From an uncultured Alistipes sp. (GTDB lineage: Bacteria; Bacteroidota; Bacteroidia; Bacteroidales; Rikenellaceae): a stretch of DNA of 9,488 nucleotides. The notes under the pieces were generated by a model that saw only the letters and a program-made list of their open reading frames with translations, was not told where the DNA came from and ran no database searches. The translations under genes and the position numbers were made by a program. The stretch lies in contig CATKXN010000113.1 in the NCBI GenBank assembly GCA_949840605.1, forward strand, positions 1-9,488, read 5' to 3'. Shown here in pieces: positions 1 to 8,128 of the stretch. How positions within the stretch are numbered: the first letter of the stretch is position 1; each line of letters begins with the position of its first letter.

Positions 1-1
1 C

Positions 2-1054
2 GTCACCCCCGTGGCGAACCTCGACCCGGTGCTGCTGGCCGGCACCACCGTGCGGCGGGCCACGCTGCACAACGCCGAGCAGATGGCGCAGCTCGACATC
101 CGTCCCGGCGACATGGTCTACGTCGAAAAGGGCGGTGAAATCATCCCCAAGATTACCGGGGTCGAGCTCGCCGGGCGTTCTGCCGACAGCAGGCCCTTTA
201 AGTATATCGACACCTGCCCCGAGTGCGGCACTCCGTTGGTGCGTTACGAGGGCGAGGCCAAGCATTATTGTCCCAACCAGAGCGGCTGCCGCCCGCAGAT
301 TATCGGGCGCATCATCCACTTCATCCGGCGCAAGGCGCTGGACATCGACGGGTTGGGCGAGGAGACGGTCGAGCTGCTCTACGAGAACGGGTTGGTCCAT
401 GATATTTCCGACCTCTACGATTTGAGGGCCGAGCAGCTCGCGCCCCTCCCGCGTCTGGGCGAGAAGTCCGCCGAGAATATCGTCCGGTCGGTCCGCGCGT
501 CGCTCGGAGTGCCTTTCCAGCGCGTGCTCTTCGGGTTGGGCATCCGTTTCGTCGGCGAGACTACGGCCAAGTACCTGGCCGACCATTTCCGGTCGTTGGA
601 CGCCGTCATGCACGCTTCGCGCGAGGAGTTGGTCGAGGCCGACGAGGTCGGGGGCAAGATTGCCGACGCCATTCTCGATTACTTCGCCGATTCCGAGAAC
701 CTGCGGATTATCGGTCGTCTGCGCGACGCCGGGTTGCAGTTCGAGGCCGAGGAGCGGGCGTTGGCTTCCGAGGCGTTGGCCGGGAAAAGTTTCGTCATCT
801 CCGGCAAGTTCGCCGATCATTCCCGCGACGAGCTCAAGGAGTTGATCGAGTTGCACGGCGGGCGCAACCTCGCGGCTGTCTCCGCCAGCGTCGATTTCAT
901 CGTCGCCGGGGAGAACATGGGGCCTGCCAAGTTGAAGAAGGCCGAGAAGTTGGGCGTCCGCATCAACACCGAGCAGGAGTTCATCGCCATGCTCGGCGGT
1001 GACGCGTCTTCGCAGGATGCGGCGGAAAAGGCGGAGCAGGGAACGTTGTTCTGA
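2..1054 (+). CDS. ligA: NAD+-dependent DNA ligase LigA, C-terminal part (5' end outside window)
   Basis: LigA seals nicks in duplex DNA using NAD+, joining Okazaki fragments and repair patches in the cytoplasm. About 350 residues are present; the N-terminal adenylation domain with its catalytic lysine lies before the window. The frame is open from base 2 and reads VTPVANLDPVLLAGTTV, a typical OB-fold segment of the family, so the GTG at 11 is an internal valine and not a start. Counting from that valine as residue 1, the order is OB fold (to about 65), a four-cysteine zinc finger (C69, C72, C87, C93), helix-hairpin-helix repeats (about 105-240) and a C-terminal BRCT domain (about 256-330, beginning LAGKSFVISGKF), then a short low-complexity tail ending GTLF. 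The truncation comes only from the window edge. Codon choice differs from the genes downstream: Glu is almost always GAG and Leu is often TTG. The family assignment is secure. Confidence 0.97.
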   Translation, partial: VTPVANLDPVLLAGTTVRRATLHNAEQMAQLDIRPGDMVYVEKGGEIIPKITGVELAGRSADSRPFKYIDTCPECGTPLVRYEGEAKHYCPNQSGCRPQIIGRIIHFIRRKALDIDGLGEETVELLYENGLVHDISDLYDLRAEQLAPLPRLGEKSAENIVRSVRASLGVPFQRVLFGLGIRFVGETTAKYLADHFRSLDAVMHASREELVEADEVGGKIADAILDYFADSENLRIIGRLRDAGLQFEAEERALASEALAGKSFVISGKFADHSRDELKELIELHGGRNLAAVSASVDFIVAGENMGPAKLKKAEKLGVRINTEQEFIAMLGGDASSQDAAEKAEQGTLF

Positions 1055-1120
1055 CGGCGGAGGGCTCGCGTCGTTTTTCTCGGCAGGGCCCGAACCGTGA
1101 TTTTTAATTAGGGAAAAGAT

Positions 1121-2011
1121 ATGTTGCAGCACAAACTTGCCGGCGTCGGGGTCGCCATGATTACCCCTTTCACGGCCGAGGGCCGGGTCGATTACGAGGC
1201 GTTGGCCCGCATGATCGACTATGTGATCGAAGGCGGCGTGGACTACATCGTCGCCCTGGGCACCACGGCCGAAACCCCGACCCTCTACATGCCCGAACGC
1301 GCCGTGATCGCCATGTTCATCACCAACCACTTCGCCGGCCGCGTACCGCTGGTGATGGGCTGCGGCGGCAACTCCACGTCGGAGGTGCTGGACCAGCTGC
1401 GCGAATTCGATCTGCGCGGCGCCGACGCCATCCTCAGCGTGGCGCCCTATTACAACAAGCCGTCGCAGGAGGGTCTCTACCAGCATTTCCGCACCGTATC
1501 GGAGCATTCGCCCCTGCCGGTGATCCTCTACAACATCCCCGGCCGCACGGGCGTCAACATGACCGCCGAAACCACGCTGCGCATCGCCCGCGATTTCCGA
1601 AACGTCATCGGCGTCAAGGAGGCCTCGGGCGACATCGGGCAGATGCAGCGCATCCTCGACAACCGTCCGGAGGGTTTCCTCGTGCTGTCGGGCGACGACG
1701 GCATCACCATTCCGCTGATGCGGCGCGGCGGCGACGGCGTGATTTCGGTGGTGGCCAACGCCTTCCCCGAGCGTTTCATGAGCTGCGTGAACCATGCCAA
1801 GGCAGGCGATTTCGACACCGCCGAACGCGAATACGCCCGGCTGGACGAAGCGGTCAAAGCGCTGTTCGAAGAGGGCAATCCCGTAGGGGTGAAATGCGCC
1901 CTTTCGGTGATGGGACGCATCGGCGACACGATGCGCCTGCCCCTCGTGCCCGGATCGCCCGCCCTGCGCGAAAAGTTCCGAAAACTGATCGCCGAATACG
2001 ATTTGCGCTGA
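1121..2011 (+). CDS. dapA: 4-hydroxy-tetrahydrodipicolinate synthase (DapA)
   Basis: DapA condenses pyruvate with L-aspartate semialdehyde, the first committed step to diaminopimelate and lysine; it is cytoplasmic and usually a tetramer of TIM barrels. At 296 residues it has the usual length. Visible landmarks are the GTTAETPTL motif (T48, T49), the APYYNKPSQEG motif with the catalytic tyrosine near Y110/Y111, YNIPGRTG (Y137, R142), and the Schiff-base lysine K166 in GVKEASGD. The ATG at 1121 follows an AGGGAAAAG stretch and gives the standard N-terminus (LAGVGVAMITPF). It lies 66 bp after ligA on the same strand. That gap holds a short AT-rich patch (TTTTTAATTA) but no clear terminator or consensus promoter, so co-transcription with ligA cannot be excluded. 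All core residues are present and the function is confident. Confidence 0.97.
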   Translation: MLQHKLAGVGVAMITPFTAEGRVDYEALARMIDYVIEGGVDYIVALGTTAETPTLYMPERAVIAMFITNHFAGRVPLVMGCGGNSTSEVLDQLREFDLRGADAILSVAPYYNKPSQEGLYQHFRTVSEHSPLPVILYNIPGRTGVNMTAETTLRIARDFRNVIGVKEASGDIGQMQRILDNRPEGFLVLSGDDGITIPLMRRGGDGVISVVANAFPERFMSCVNHAKAGDFDTAEREYARLDEAVKALFEEGNPVGVKCALSVMGRIGDTMRLPLVPGSPALREKFRKLIAEYDLR

Positions 2012-2039
2012 ATCCGCGTTCGTACCAGAAACGACCTGT

Positions 2040-2777
2040 ATGAAACGACTGCTGCTTCTGCTGCTCCTGATCCCGGCGCTGGCCGCCGCCAAAGTCCCCG
2101 ACGAGGACAACATCGTCGACCGCACGATGGATTCGGAGTCGCCTTTTTATTACCCGTCGCTGATGCTGCGATACAACGCGGGCGACGCGACGCTGACCGA
2201 CGAGGATTACCACTACCTCTATTACGGATACGCCTATCGGGACGACTACAAACCGCTGGCCGCGAATCCCGACCTGGACAAGATGCTGATGCTGGTCTCG
2301 GGCCTCGACCCCGAGAAGCCCGACACGGCGACGCTGGAGTCGATGGTCTCGATGGGCGCCGACGCCCTGAAGCGCGATCCGTTCAGCCCCAAGATCCTCA
2401 ACCTGATGTCGTTCGCCTACGGAGGACTGGGCGACAAGGTGCGCGAGAAAGCCTACTCGGACCGCATGAACGGCGTGATCCGCGCGATCCTCGCCTCGGG
2501 CGACGGCTTCACGCAAAAAACCCCGCGCCACGTGCTGATGTTCGACCATGCGCTCGACGTGCTGGCCGCCGAAGGGCTCTCCTACGGCAAGGCCCGCATC
2601 ATCAGCCGCACGGTGGAATTCGTACCGCTGGCGGTTCCCTACGTCGTCGATGGGAAAAAACGCAAAGGATTCTATTTCGACTTCGGCCGCGTCTACTGGA
2701 ACAAGCCCGAGGGTTACACCTACAAACGCGACCGCACCTGGCAGTTCAACAACCTCAAACCCCGCACGTATAAATGA
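2040..2777 (+). CDS. Secreted DUF4919-type protein of unknown function
   Basis: A 245-residue protein that I recognise as probably DUF4919, a Bacteroidota family with no known function; the assignment is from memory of its sequence style and was not searched. A signal peptide is clear: MKR, a run of seven leucines, then a likely signal peptidase I site after ALAAA (residue 17). No lipobox or later membrane span is seen, so the mature protein is probably periplasmic or secreted. It is rich in tyrosine and acidic residues near its start (FYYPSLMLRYNAGDATLTDEDYHYLYYGYAY, shown here only as a landmark at residues about 40-70), followed by helical stretches that could be TPR-like (about 100-170) and a basic, aromatic C-terminus. 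The gene begins 28 bp after dapA and overlaps the next gene by 4 bp (ATGA), which suggests translational coupling and a shared role with the protease. No catalytic motif stands out. Confidence 0.8.
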   Translation: MKRLLLLLLLIPALAAAKVPDEDNIVDRTMDSESPFYYPSLMLRYNAGDATLTDEDYHYLYYGYAYRDDYKPLAANPDLDKMLMLVSGLDPEKPDTATLESMVSMGADALKRDPFSPKILNLMSFAYGGLGDKVREKAYSDRMNGVIRAILASGDGFTQKTPRHVLMFDHALDVLAAEGLSYGKARIISRTVEFVPLAVPYVVDGKKRKGFYFDFGRVYWNKPEGYTYKRDRTWQFNNLKPRTYK

Positions 2778-3988
2778 TCCGTTTCCTCCGGCATATATGC
2801 TGTCTGCTGACCCTGCTGGCATTCGCGGCCTGCTCCAAAGAGGAGCCGGGGTACAACCCGCCCGCCCGGGCCGACCGCACCGTTCTGCTCTATATGCCGG
2901 GACGGAGCCTGTCCGCCTACTACGAAAACAACATCAAGGGCATCCATACGGCCGTGACCGAAGGGGCGCTGGGCAAAGGGCGCATGCTGGTATGCTGGCA
3001 GCCCGACGACCAGACATCGGCCGCCGTGTTTGAAATCTATTACGACAAGAACAAACGACGCAGCGAAACGAAGACGCTCAAGACCTACGACGATTTCGAC
3101 GCCGGGTCTGCGGCGGACGTGCAACGGCTCTTCGCCGATGCCGCGGAACTGGCTCCGGCCCGTAATTACGGACTGATTATCGGCTGCCACGGCAAGGCAT
3201 GGATTCCCGCAAGCGGCGGCGCACTGCCCCGCTCGATGCTCCCGCCCGATGCCGTGTGGACCACGGCGCCCGGGGCCAAAACGACCCGGTCATTCGGCGA
3301 CACAGGTCACGAACTGGACATCGCGGAACTGGCCGCGGCGCTCGAAGCCCAGCGGTTCCGCTTCGACTACCTGATCTTCGACGACTGCTTCATGGCCAAC
3401 ATCGAAACGCTCTACGACCTGCGCCGTGCGGTGGACTATATCGTGGCCTCGCCCTGCGAGGTCATGGCGGCAGGCTTCCCCTACGACCGCGTCATTCCGC
3501 ACCTGTTCGACGGAAGCGATCCCTACGACGGTCTGAGGAACGCCAGCTGGGAGTTCTGGAACTTCTACGAGAAAGACTGGAACAGCATCGACGGAAACGA
3601 GCAGTCGGGATGTATCTCGCTGGCCGTCACGGCGGAACTCGATGCGCTGGCCGTGCAGATGCGCCGCGTCGCCGAATGCGGGAAACAGCCGTTCGACATC
3701 GACGCCCTCCAATACTACAAGGGCGGGACGAGACTGTTCTACGACCTGGGGCACTACATTCAGCTGAGCTGCGGCGATAAGGGCGCAGTCGAGCTTTTCA
3801 CGGCGCAGCTGGAGAAGGCGTTCCCGATCCGGTACCATACGCAGCAGTTCTATTCGGCCTATTACGACAAGCGGTATCCCCAGGGTCTCCACCCCGTCCA
3901 CGACTACTGGGGCGTTTCGGTCAGCGAACCTTCGGAGACATACGCCGCCGAAAACCGGCAGACGGCCTGGTACCGGGACACGCATTAG
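2774..3988 (+). CDS. Clostripain-like (peptidase C11) cysteine protease, probable surface lipoprotein
   Basis: Clostripain-family proteases cleave after Arg or Lys and often mature by self-cleavage. This 404-residue protein has the expected family layout: the strand RTVLLYMPGRSLS (35-47), the histidine motif GLIIGCHGKAW (H139) and the cysteine motif FDDCFMANIETLYDL (C205, after two Asp), which match the catalytic His/Cys pair. It ends with an aromatic tail (TAWYRDTH), as full-length Bacteroidota members do. The N-terminus is a lipoprotein signal (LLTLLAFAAC) with the lipidated Cys at residue 20. The next residues, SKEE, resemble the K-(D/E)2 lipoprotein export signal known in Bacteroidota, so surface exposure is likely (inference). 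The segment between H139 and C205 has several Lys/Arg residues that could serve self-processing, but the site cannot be fixed from sequence. The ATG overlaps the previous stop codon in ATGA. Substrate unknown. Confidence 0.9.
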   Translation: MIRFLRHICCLLTLLAFAACSKEEPGYNPPARADRTVLLYMPGRSLSAYYENNIKGIHTAVTEGALGKGRMLVCWQPDDQTSAAVFEIYYDKNKRRSETKTLKTYDDFDAGSAADVQRLFADAAELAPARNYGLIIGCHGKAWIPASGGALPRSMLPPDAVWTTAPGAKTTRSFGDTGHELDIAELAAALEAQRFRFDYLIFDDCFMANIETLYDLRRAVDYIVASPCEVMAAGFPYDRVIPHLFDGSDPYDGLRNASWEFWNFYEKDWNSIDGNEQSGCISLAVTAELDALAVQMRRVAECGKQPFDIDALQYYKGGTRLFYDLGHYIQLSCGDKGAVELFTAQLEKAFPIRYHTQQFYSAYYDKRYPQGLHPVHDYWGVSVSEPSETYAAENRQTAWYRDTH

Positions 3989-4010
3989 CCCCTTTCGGAA
4001 CGACGGCGCT

Positions 4011-4029
4011 ATGCGTCACTCGGACGCAT
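4011..4029. terminator. Hairpin at a convergent gene junction, possible terminator
   Basis: A perfect 7-bp inverted repeat, ATGCGTC and GACGCAT around a 5-base loop (ACTCG), lies 22 bp after the protease stop codon. The - strand stop codon of the regulator gene (4016-4018) falls inside it. On the + strand it is followed by ATTTCTT, a weak T-rich run; on the - strand no T run follows. It could help end the + strand transcript, but the stem is short and it overlaps coding sequence, so the call is tentative. Confidence 0.35.
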
Positions 4030-7000
4030 ATTTCTTCGGAAGCACCCCGAACTGCTTCTGGAAGCACTTCGCGAAGTAGGACGTGGAGCTGAATCCGACC
4101 ATATAGCAGACTTCGTTGATGTGGTAACGCTTGTCCCGGAGCAGCCGGGCTGCGGTTTTCAGCCGTTCGAGCCGCAGGTAATCGTTCGGAGTCATGTCCA
4201 GCACACCCTTGATCTTGCGGTAAAAGCTCGCGCGGCTCATGTGCACCATCTCGGCGATGTCGTTGATCTTGAACTCGGGATCGCTGAGGTTGGCCTGGAT
4301 GATCTCCTGCAGCCGGACGATGAAATCGGTGTCCACCGAGGATGTCGCCATGGTATTGGCCAGCACCAGCGGGTTTTTCGAAAAGGCCTCGCTCAGCGTC
4401 TGCCGGCTCTTGATCAGATTGGCGATCACCGACAGCAGGTAATCCGACGAAAACGGCTTCTCGACATAGGCGTCAGCCCCGGCGTCCATGCCCGAAATCT
4501 TCGAATGGAGGTTCGTCTTCGCCGACAGCAGGATCAGGGGGATATGGCTGTAGCGCAGGTCGGTCTTCACCTGCCGGCAAAACTCGATGCCGTCCATCCT
4601 GGGCATCATGATATCGCTGATAATCACGTTGACGTAACTCTTCTCCAGCAGTTCCAGCGCTTCGACGCCGTTCGCGGCCGTGAGCACCGAATAGTTTTCC
4701 GACACCTGCCGCCGGATGAAGGCGCACATCTCGGGATCGTCCTCGACGACCAGCACGCTGTAGGCCTCCCAGCCGGGTTCGCCGCGCTCGTCGGAGTTGC
4801 TCTCGGCATCCTCCGCCGAGGCGGTCTCCACGACATCCTCCGACGTCTCCCGGCTGAGCGGAACAGTCAGGACGAACACGTTCCGTTCCGTGTCGGCCCC
4901 CATCGCCAGCGTTCCGCAGTGCAGCTCGGCCAGGGAACGCGACAACGCCAGTCCGATCCCCGTACCCGTCGATTCGTCCTTGCGGGCATGGCGGAAAAAC
5001 GGGGCGAAGATGGCCTCGCGCATCTCCGGAGGCACCACCTCGCCGTCGTTGGTCACCGTGACCCGGAACGCATCGTCGCCCACCGCCAATCCGACGCGGA
5101 TCATCGTTTCCGAATATTTCAGGGCGTTGTTCATCAGGTTGCTCAGAATCTTGGTGAAAGCCTCCCGGTCGACCTGCGCATAGATCTCCCCTTCGCCCGG
5201 TTCCAGTTCGAAGGTCTTGTGCTGCTGCTTGGCCGAGGAGCTGAACCGGTAGAACGTCTCGCGGACGATATCCGACACGTTCTGCCGCGTCAGGTTGAGC
5301 GACAGACGCTCCTTCTCGATCTTCTGGAAATCCAGCAGCTGGTTCGTGAGGTCCAGCAGGCGGTTGGTGTTGCGGTCCATGACGGTCAGGTCTTCGGCCA
5401 TGCTGCGGTCCGTAATCTGACGGCCGAGGATGTTCTCCAAGGGCCCCTTGATAAGCGTCAGCGGCGTGCGGATTTCGTGCGCGATATTGGTGAAGAAGCT
5501 GATTTTGGCATTGTACAGCTCCCGTTCCTTCTCGCGTTCGAAAGCCTGGATGTGCTGCTGCTGGCGGCGGACGTTGCGGCGCGTAAAGTAAATCCGGACC
5601 AGCACGAGCGCGCCCAGCGCGAGCAGCCCGTAGACGGCATAGGCCCACGCGGAGAGGTAGAACGGCGGCGAAACCTCGATGAACAGCCGTTTCTCGGCAC
5701 CCGCATCGGCGCTGTCGGAACCGGCCGGGAGACGCACCCGGAAGCTGTACTTGCCGTAGGGGATTTTCGAATAGGTGATCGTGGGGCTCCCGGGCGTATA
5801 CTGCCGCCACTTGTCGTCGTAACCTTCGAGTTTATAGAGCAGGCGGTTGGTCTGCGGCTCGCGGTAGCTCAGGGCCGCGATCTGCAGCGACAGGGAGTTC
5901 TGGTCGTGCTTCAGACGGATCGAATCCGAACAGATGATGCTCCTGCGCAGCGGGGAGTTGCGGCCCCCGACGACGACCTTCTCGTCGAGCAGCGAAAAAT
6001 CGGTGATGTAGATCGGCGGCACGTAGTCGGTCTTGCGCCCGAGGAGCGTCTCGGGATTGAAGGAGACCAGCCCTTCGATGCAGCCGAAATAGATGGTCCC
6101 TTCCGGTGACTTGTAACCCGACTTGTAGTTGAACTGGTTGCTCAGCAGGCGGTCGGTCACCGTATAGACCTGCCGAACGCGGCCCACCCGTGGATCGAAC
6201 AGCGCCAGCCCCCGGTCGGTCGTGATCCAGAAATACCCCTGGTCGTCCTCGATGATCTGGAAAACGACGTCGCTCGGCATGCCGTCGAAGGAGCCGTAAC
6301 GGACGAAGCTCTTTCCGACCGGATCGAAACGGCAGAATCCCGAACCTTCGGTGGTGAGCCATATGCGTCGGTTGGCGTCCTCGAAAATGCTCGTGACATT
6401 GTCGTAGGGAAGCGAATTCGGATCGTCGGCGTCGTGCAGGAACTGGGTCCAGACGTCGTTGCGCGCGTCGTAGCGGTAGGCGCCGTTGGACGAGGTCCCC
6501 ACCCACAGATTCCCGTTCGAATCCTCCCGGATGTCGCGGACCATCTTGCCGCCGTTGATCTCCGGAACGTGCTGGAAACGGTCCGTCTCGCGGTTGTAAT
6601 ACTGTAGACCGTGCATGGTCCCCACATAGATACGCCCGCCGTTGGTCTTGTAGAGCGCGAAAACATAGTTGCTGAACAGACGCCCCGGCTTGTTGTCGTT
6701 GTCGTATTTGCGGATACGCCCCGTGCGGGTGTCGATCACCCGGATGCCTTTCGAAAAGGTGCTCACCCAGAGGTTGTCGCCGTCCATCAGCAGTCCGTGG
6801 ACGTTGGTGAACTCCCGGCTCGGGGAGAAGAAGCCGAACGAGCCGTCGGCCGGATCGAACGTATAGAGGCCGGCGTCCTCCGTACCGATCCAGAGCCGCC
6901 CGTCGCTGCCCGGACAGATTTCACGCACGCGGCGTCCCCGGAGACTGTGCGGATCGTCGGTATGGTAATATTTTTCGAAGTCGGAGTTCCGCTGGGGCAG

Positions 7001-7993
7001 ATAATTGATGCCCCCGAAGAACGAACCGATCCACAGCCCGCCCTCGCGGTCCTTGCAGAGCGAATAAACGGCGTTGTCCGAGAGTGAATAGGGATCGTAG
7101 GGGGAACTTTTCAGATGCTGGTAACGCCGGGTGCGGACGTTGTAGACGACGATGCCCGACTCGGTTCCGATCCACAGCTCGTCGGGCGAATACGGCAGAA
7201 TGTGGCGCACGAACAGCGGTGCGGCGGGATCGTCCGACAGCCGCAGCCGGGTGACCGATCCGGTGACGAGGTCCACCTTCGCCACGCCGTGCTCCTCCAG
7301 CCCGAGGTACATTTCGTTGTAGTCGCTCAGGCAGATGAAGGAGATGATGTCGTGGGGATAAATCTCCCGCCCGTCGGCATCGAGAAACGGTTTTACGGTC
7401 CGGAACTGGTCCTCGGTGCAGTAGAGCCCGCCGCCGTAGCCGGCGAACCAGACGGTCCCGTTCTTGTCGGAGGCGAGGCTGCGCAGCGGTTTCCGCGGTT
7501 TGTAGCGGCGTTCGACCTCGCGGGTCTGCGGGTCGTAGCAGAAGACGTCGCTGTTCTCCACGACGATCCAGACGCGGCCGTCGCGGTCGCAGTCGAGAAT
7601 CGCAATGGGCTTGGTAAGCAGCTTCCCGTCGGCGGCGTAGAGCGGTACGTCGGAAAAGTTCTCCGTTTCGGGATCGTAGAGGTAGAGCCCCGAGTCCGTG
7701 CCGACCCATATCCGGCTGTCAAGGCCCTGGACGAGACACTTGATCAGGCTGTTCCCCAGTCCGGTCGTGAGACGGGGATCGTGCATGAAGGTCTTGAACG
7801 ATTTGCCGTCGTAGCGGCACAGGCCGTCCTTCGTGCCGAACCACATGAAACCCTTGTCATCCTGTATGATCGAGGCGACCGTATTCTGCGACAATCCGTC
7901 GTTGATGTCCAGCCGGTCGAAATGGACCGACTGCGCACGGCCCGTGAAAATGCCGCAGCAAAGCGCAAGGACAAGCGGATAGAATTTTCCCAT
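4016..7993 (-). CDS. Hybrid two-component system regulator (sensor kinase, receiver and AraC-type domain in one protein)
   Basis: A 1325-residue one-protein signalling system of the kind that controls glycan-use genes in gut Bacteroidota. In order: signal peptide (cleavage likely after FTGRAQS, near 22); a periplasmic sensor of repeated propeller motifs such as GFMWFGTKDGL, RIWVGTDSGLYLYD and NLWVGTSSNGAYRYD (about 25-650); a Y_Y_Y domain (about 700-775, with LYKLEGYDDKW); a membrane span (about 779-801); and a basic, Gln-rich linker. The histidine kinase has phosphate-accepting H839 in NIAHEIRTPLTLI, an N box NLMNNALKYS (952-961) and a G2 box TGTGIGLALS (1009-1018). The receiver (about 1077-1195) has D1085/D1086, acceptor D1127 in SDIMMPRMDG and K1179. 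An AraC HTH (about 1225-1325) ends with GFSSTSYFAKCFQKQFG. The ATP-lid motif is NDGEVVPPE, not the usual DxGxG form; I recall similar variants in this family. The start at 7993 gives an intact signal peptide. Ligand unknown, probably an oligosaccharide; the likely target is the divergent secreted gene. Confidence 0.96.
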   Translation of the reverse strand: MGKFYPLVLALCCGIFTGRAQSVHFDRLDINDGLSQNTVASIIQDDKGFMWFGTKDGLCRYDGKSFKTFMHDPRLTTGLGNSLIKCLVQGLDSRIWVGTDSGLYLYDPETENFSDVPLYAADGKLLTKPIAILDCDRDGRVWIVVENSDVFCYDPQTREVERRYKPRKPLRSLASDKNGTVWFAGYGGGLYCTEDQFRTVKPFLDADGREIYPHDIISFICLSDYNEMYLGLEEHGVAKVDLVTGSVTRLRLSDDPAAPLFVRHILPYSPDELWIGTESGIVVYNVRTRRYQHLKSSPYDPYSLSDNAVYSLCKDREGGLWIGSFFGGINYLPQRNSDFEKYYHTDDPHSLRGRRVREICPGSDGRLWIGTEDAGLYTFDPADGSFGFFSPSREFTNVHGLLMDGDNLWVSTFSKGIRVIDTRTGRIRKYDNDNKPGRLFSNYVFALYKTNGGRIYVGTMHGLQYYNRETDRFQHVPEINGGKMVRDIREDSNGNLWVGTSSNGAYRYDARNDVWTQFLHDADDPNSLPYDNVTSIFEDANRRIWLTTEGSGFCRFDPVGKSFVRYGSFDGMPSDVVFQIIEDDQGYFWITTDRGLALFDPRVGRVRQVYTVTDRLLSNQFNYKSGYKSPEGTIYFGCIEGLVSFNPETLLGRKTDYVPPIYITDFSLLDEKVVVGGRNSPLRRSIICSDSIRLKHDQNSLSLQIAALSYREPQTNRLLYKLEGYDDKWRQYTPGSPTITYSKIPYGKYSFRVRLPAGSDSADAGAEKRLFIEVSPPFYLSAWAYAVYGLLALGALVLVRIYFTRRNVRRQQQHIQAFEREKERELYNAKISFFTNIAHEIRTPLTLIKGPLENILGRQITDRSMAEDLTVMDRNTNRLLDLTNQLLDFQKIEKERLSLNLTRQNVSDIVRETFYRFSSSAKQQHKTFELEPGEGEIYAQVDREAFTKILSNLMNNALKYSETMIRVGLAVGDDAFRVTVTNDGEVVPPEMREAIFAPFFRHARKDESTGTGIGLALSRSLAELHCGTLAMGADTERNVFVLTVPLSRETSEDVVETASAEDAESNSDERGEPGWEAYSVLVVEDDPEMCAFIRRQVSENYSVLTAANGVEALELLEKSYVNVIISDIMMPRMDGIEFCRQVKTDLRYSHIPLILLSAKTNLHSKISGMDAGADAYVEKPFSSDYLLSVIANLIKSRQTLSEAFSKNPLVLANTMATSSVDTDFIVRLQEIIQANLSDPEFKINDIAEMVHMSRASFYRKIKGVLDMTPNDYLRLERLKTAARLLRDKRYHINEVCYMVGFSSTSYFAKCFQKQFGVLPKKYASE

Positions 7994-8014
7994 ACGAAGT
8001 TTTGGTTAGCAGAA

Positions 8015-8022
8015 CAAATATA
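8015..8022 (-). promoter_or_regulatory. Candidate -7 element of the hybrid regulator promoter
   Basis: Read on the - strand this is TATATTTG, an exact match to the Bacteroidota -7 consensus TAnnTTTG, ending about 21 bp before the regulator start codon. No exact TTTG -33 element sits at the usual distance; only a T-rich run (reverse complement of 8039-8045) does. The promoter is therefore plausible but weak, which would suit a regulator kept at low level. The leader would be very short. Confidence 0.5.
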
Positions 8023-8038
8023 AATAAATTTAGATCAT

Positions 8039-8064
8039 AAAAAAACACCCCGCAGAGATCGGGA
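8039..8064 (-). other. Small GC hairpin followed by a T run on the - strand
   Basis: On the - strand CCCG, a 7-base loop and CGGG are followed by GTG and a run of seven T. This resembles a weak intrinsic terminator and would stop transcription entering the regulator gene from the right, just before its own candidate promoter. The stem is only 4-5 bp, so it may be chance; the same T run overlaps the expected -33 position of that promoter. Confidence 0.25.
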
Positions 8065-8128
8065 CAAAACGCATTATATTTACAAACAACTGACAACCAG
8101 CAATATAAAAGCAAAATAAAATTCATTC

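Noticed and set aside
11..13. GTG at 11 as the start of the first gene
   Set aside because: The frame is open to base 2 and the residues before it continue the conserved LigA OB fold, so the gene enters from outside the window.
1055..1120. Possible terminator between ligA and dapA (GGGCTCGCG and CAGGGCCCG regions with T runs)
   Set aside because: No stem of useful length pairs on inspection; the T runs are not preceded by a convincing hairpin.
1854..2822. A 322-codon - strand open frame across the end of dapA and the DUF4919-type gene
   Set aside because: It overlaps two well-supported + strand genes and is a compositional shadow rich in Val, Arg and His.
3290..3985. A 231-codon - strand open frame opposite the C11 protease
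   Set aside because: The + strand frame contains the catalytic His and Cys motifs; the antisense frame is a shadow.
4121..6109. A 662-codon open frame on the + strand opposite the hybrid regulator
   Set aside because: The - strand frame carries kinase, receiver and AraC motifs; the + frame is a GC-driven shadow with a His/Arg/Gln-rich composition and no recognisable domain.
7115..8023. A 302-codon + strand open frame opposite the sensor N-terminus and into the promoter region
   Set aside because: It lies opposite the propeller repeats and signal peptide of the regulator and shows no independent gene features.
7857..8126. An 89-codon - strand open frame spanning the divergent promoter region
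   Set aside because: It overlaps the regulator's signal peptide in another frame and crosses AT-rich promoter sequence; no sign of a real product.
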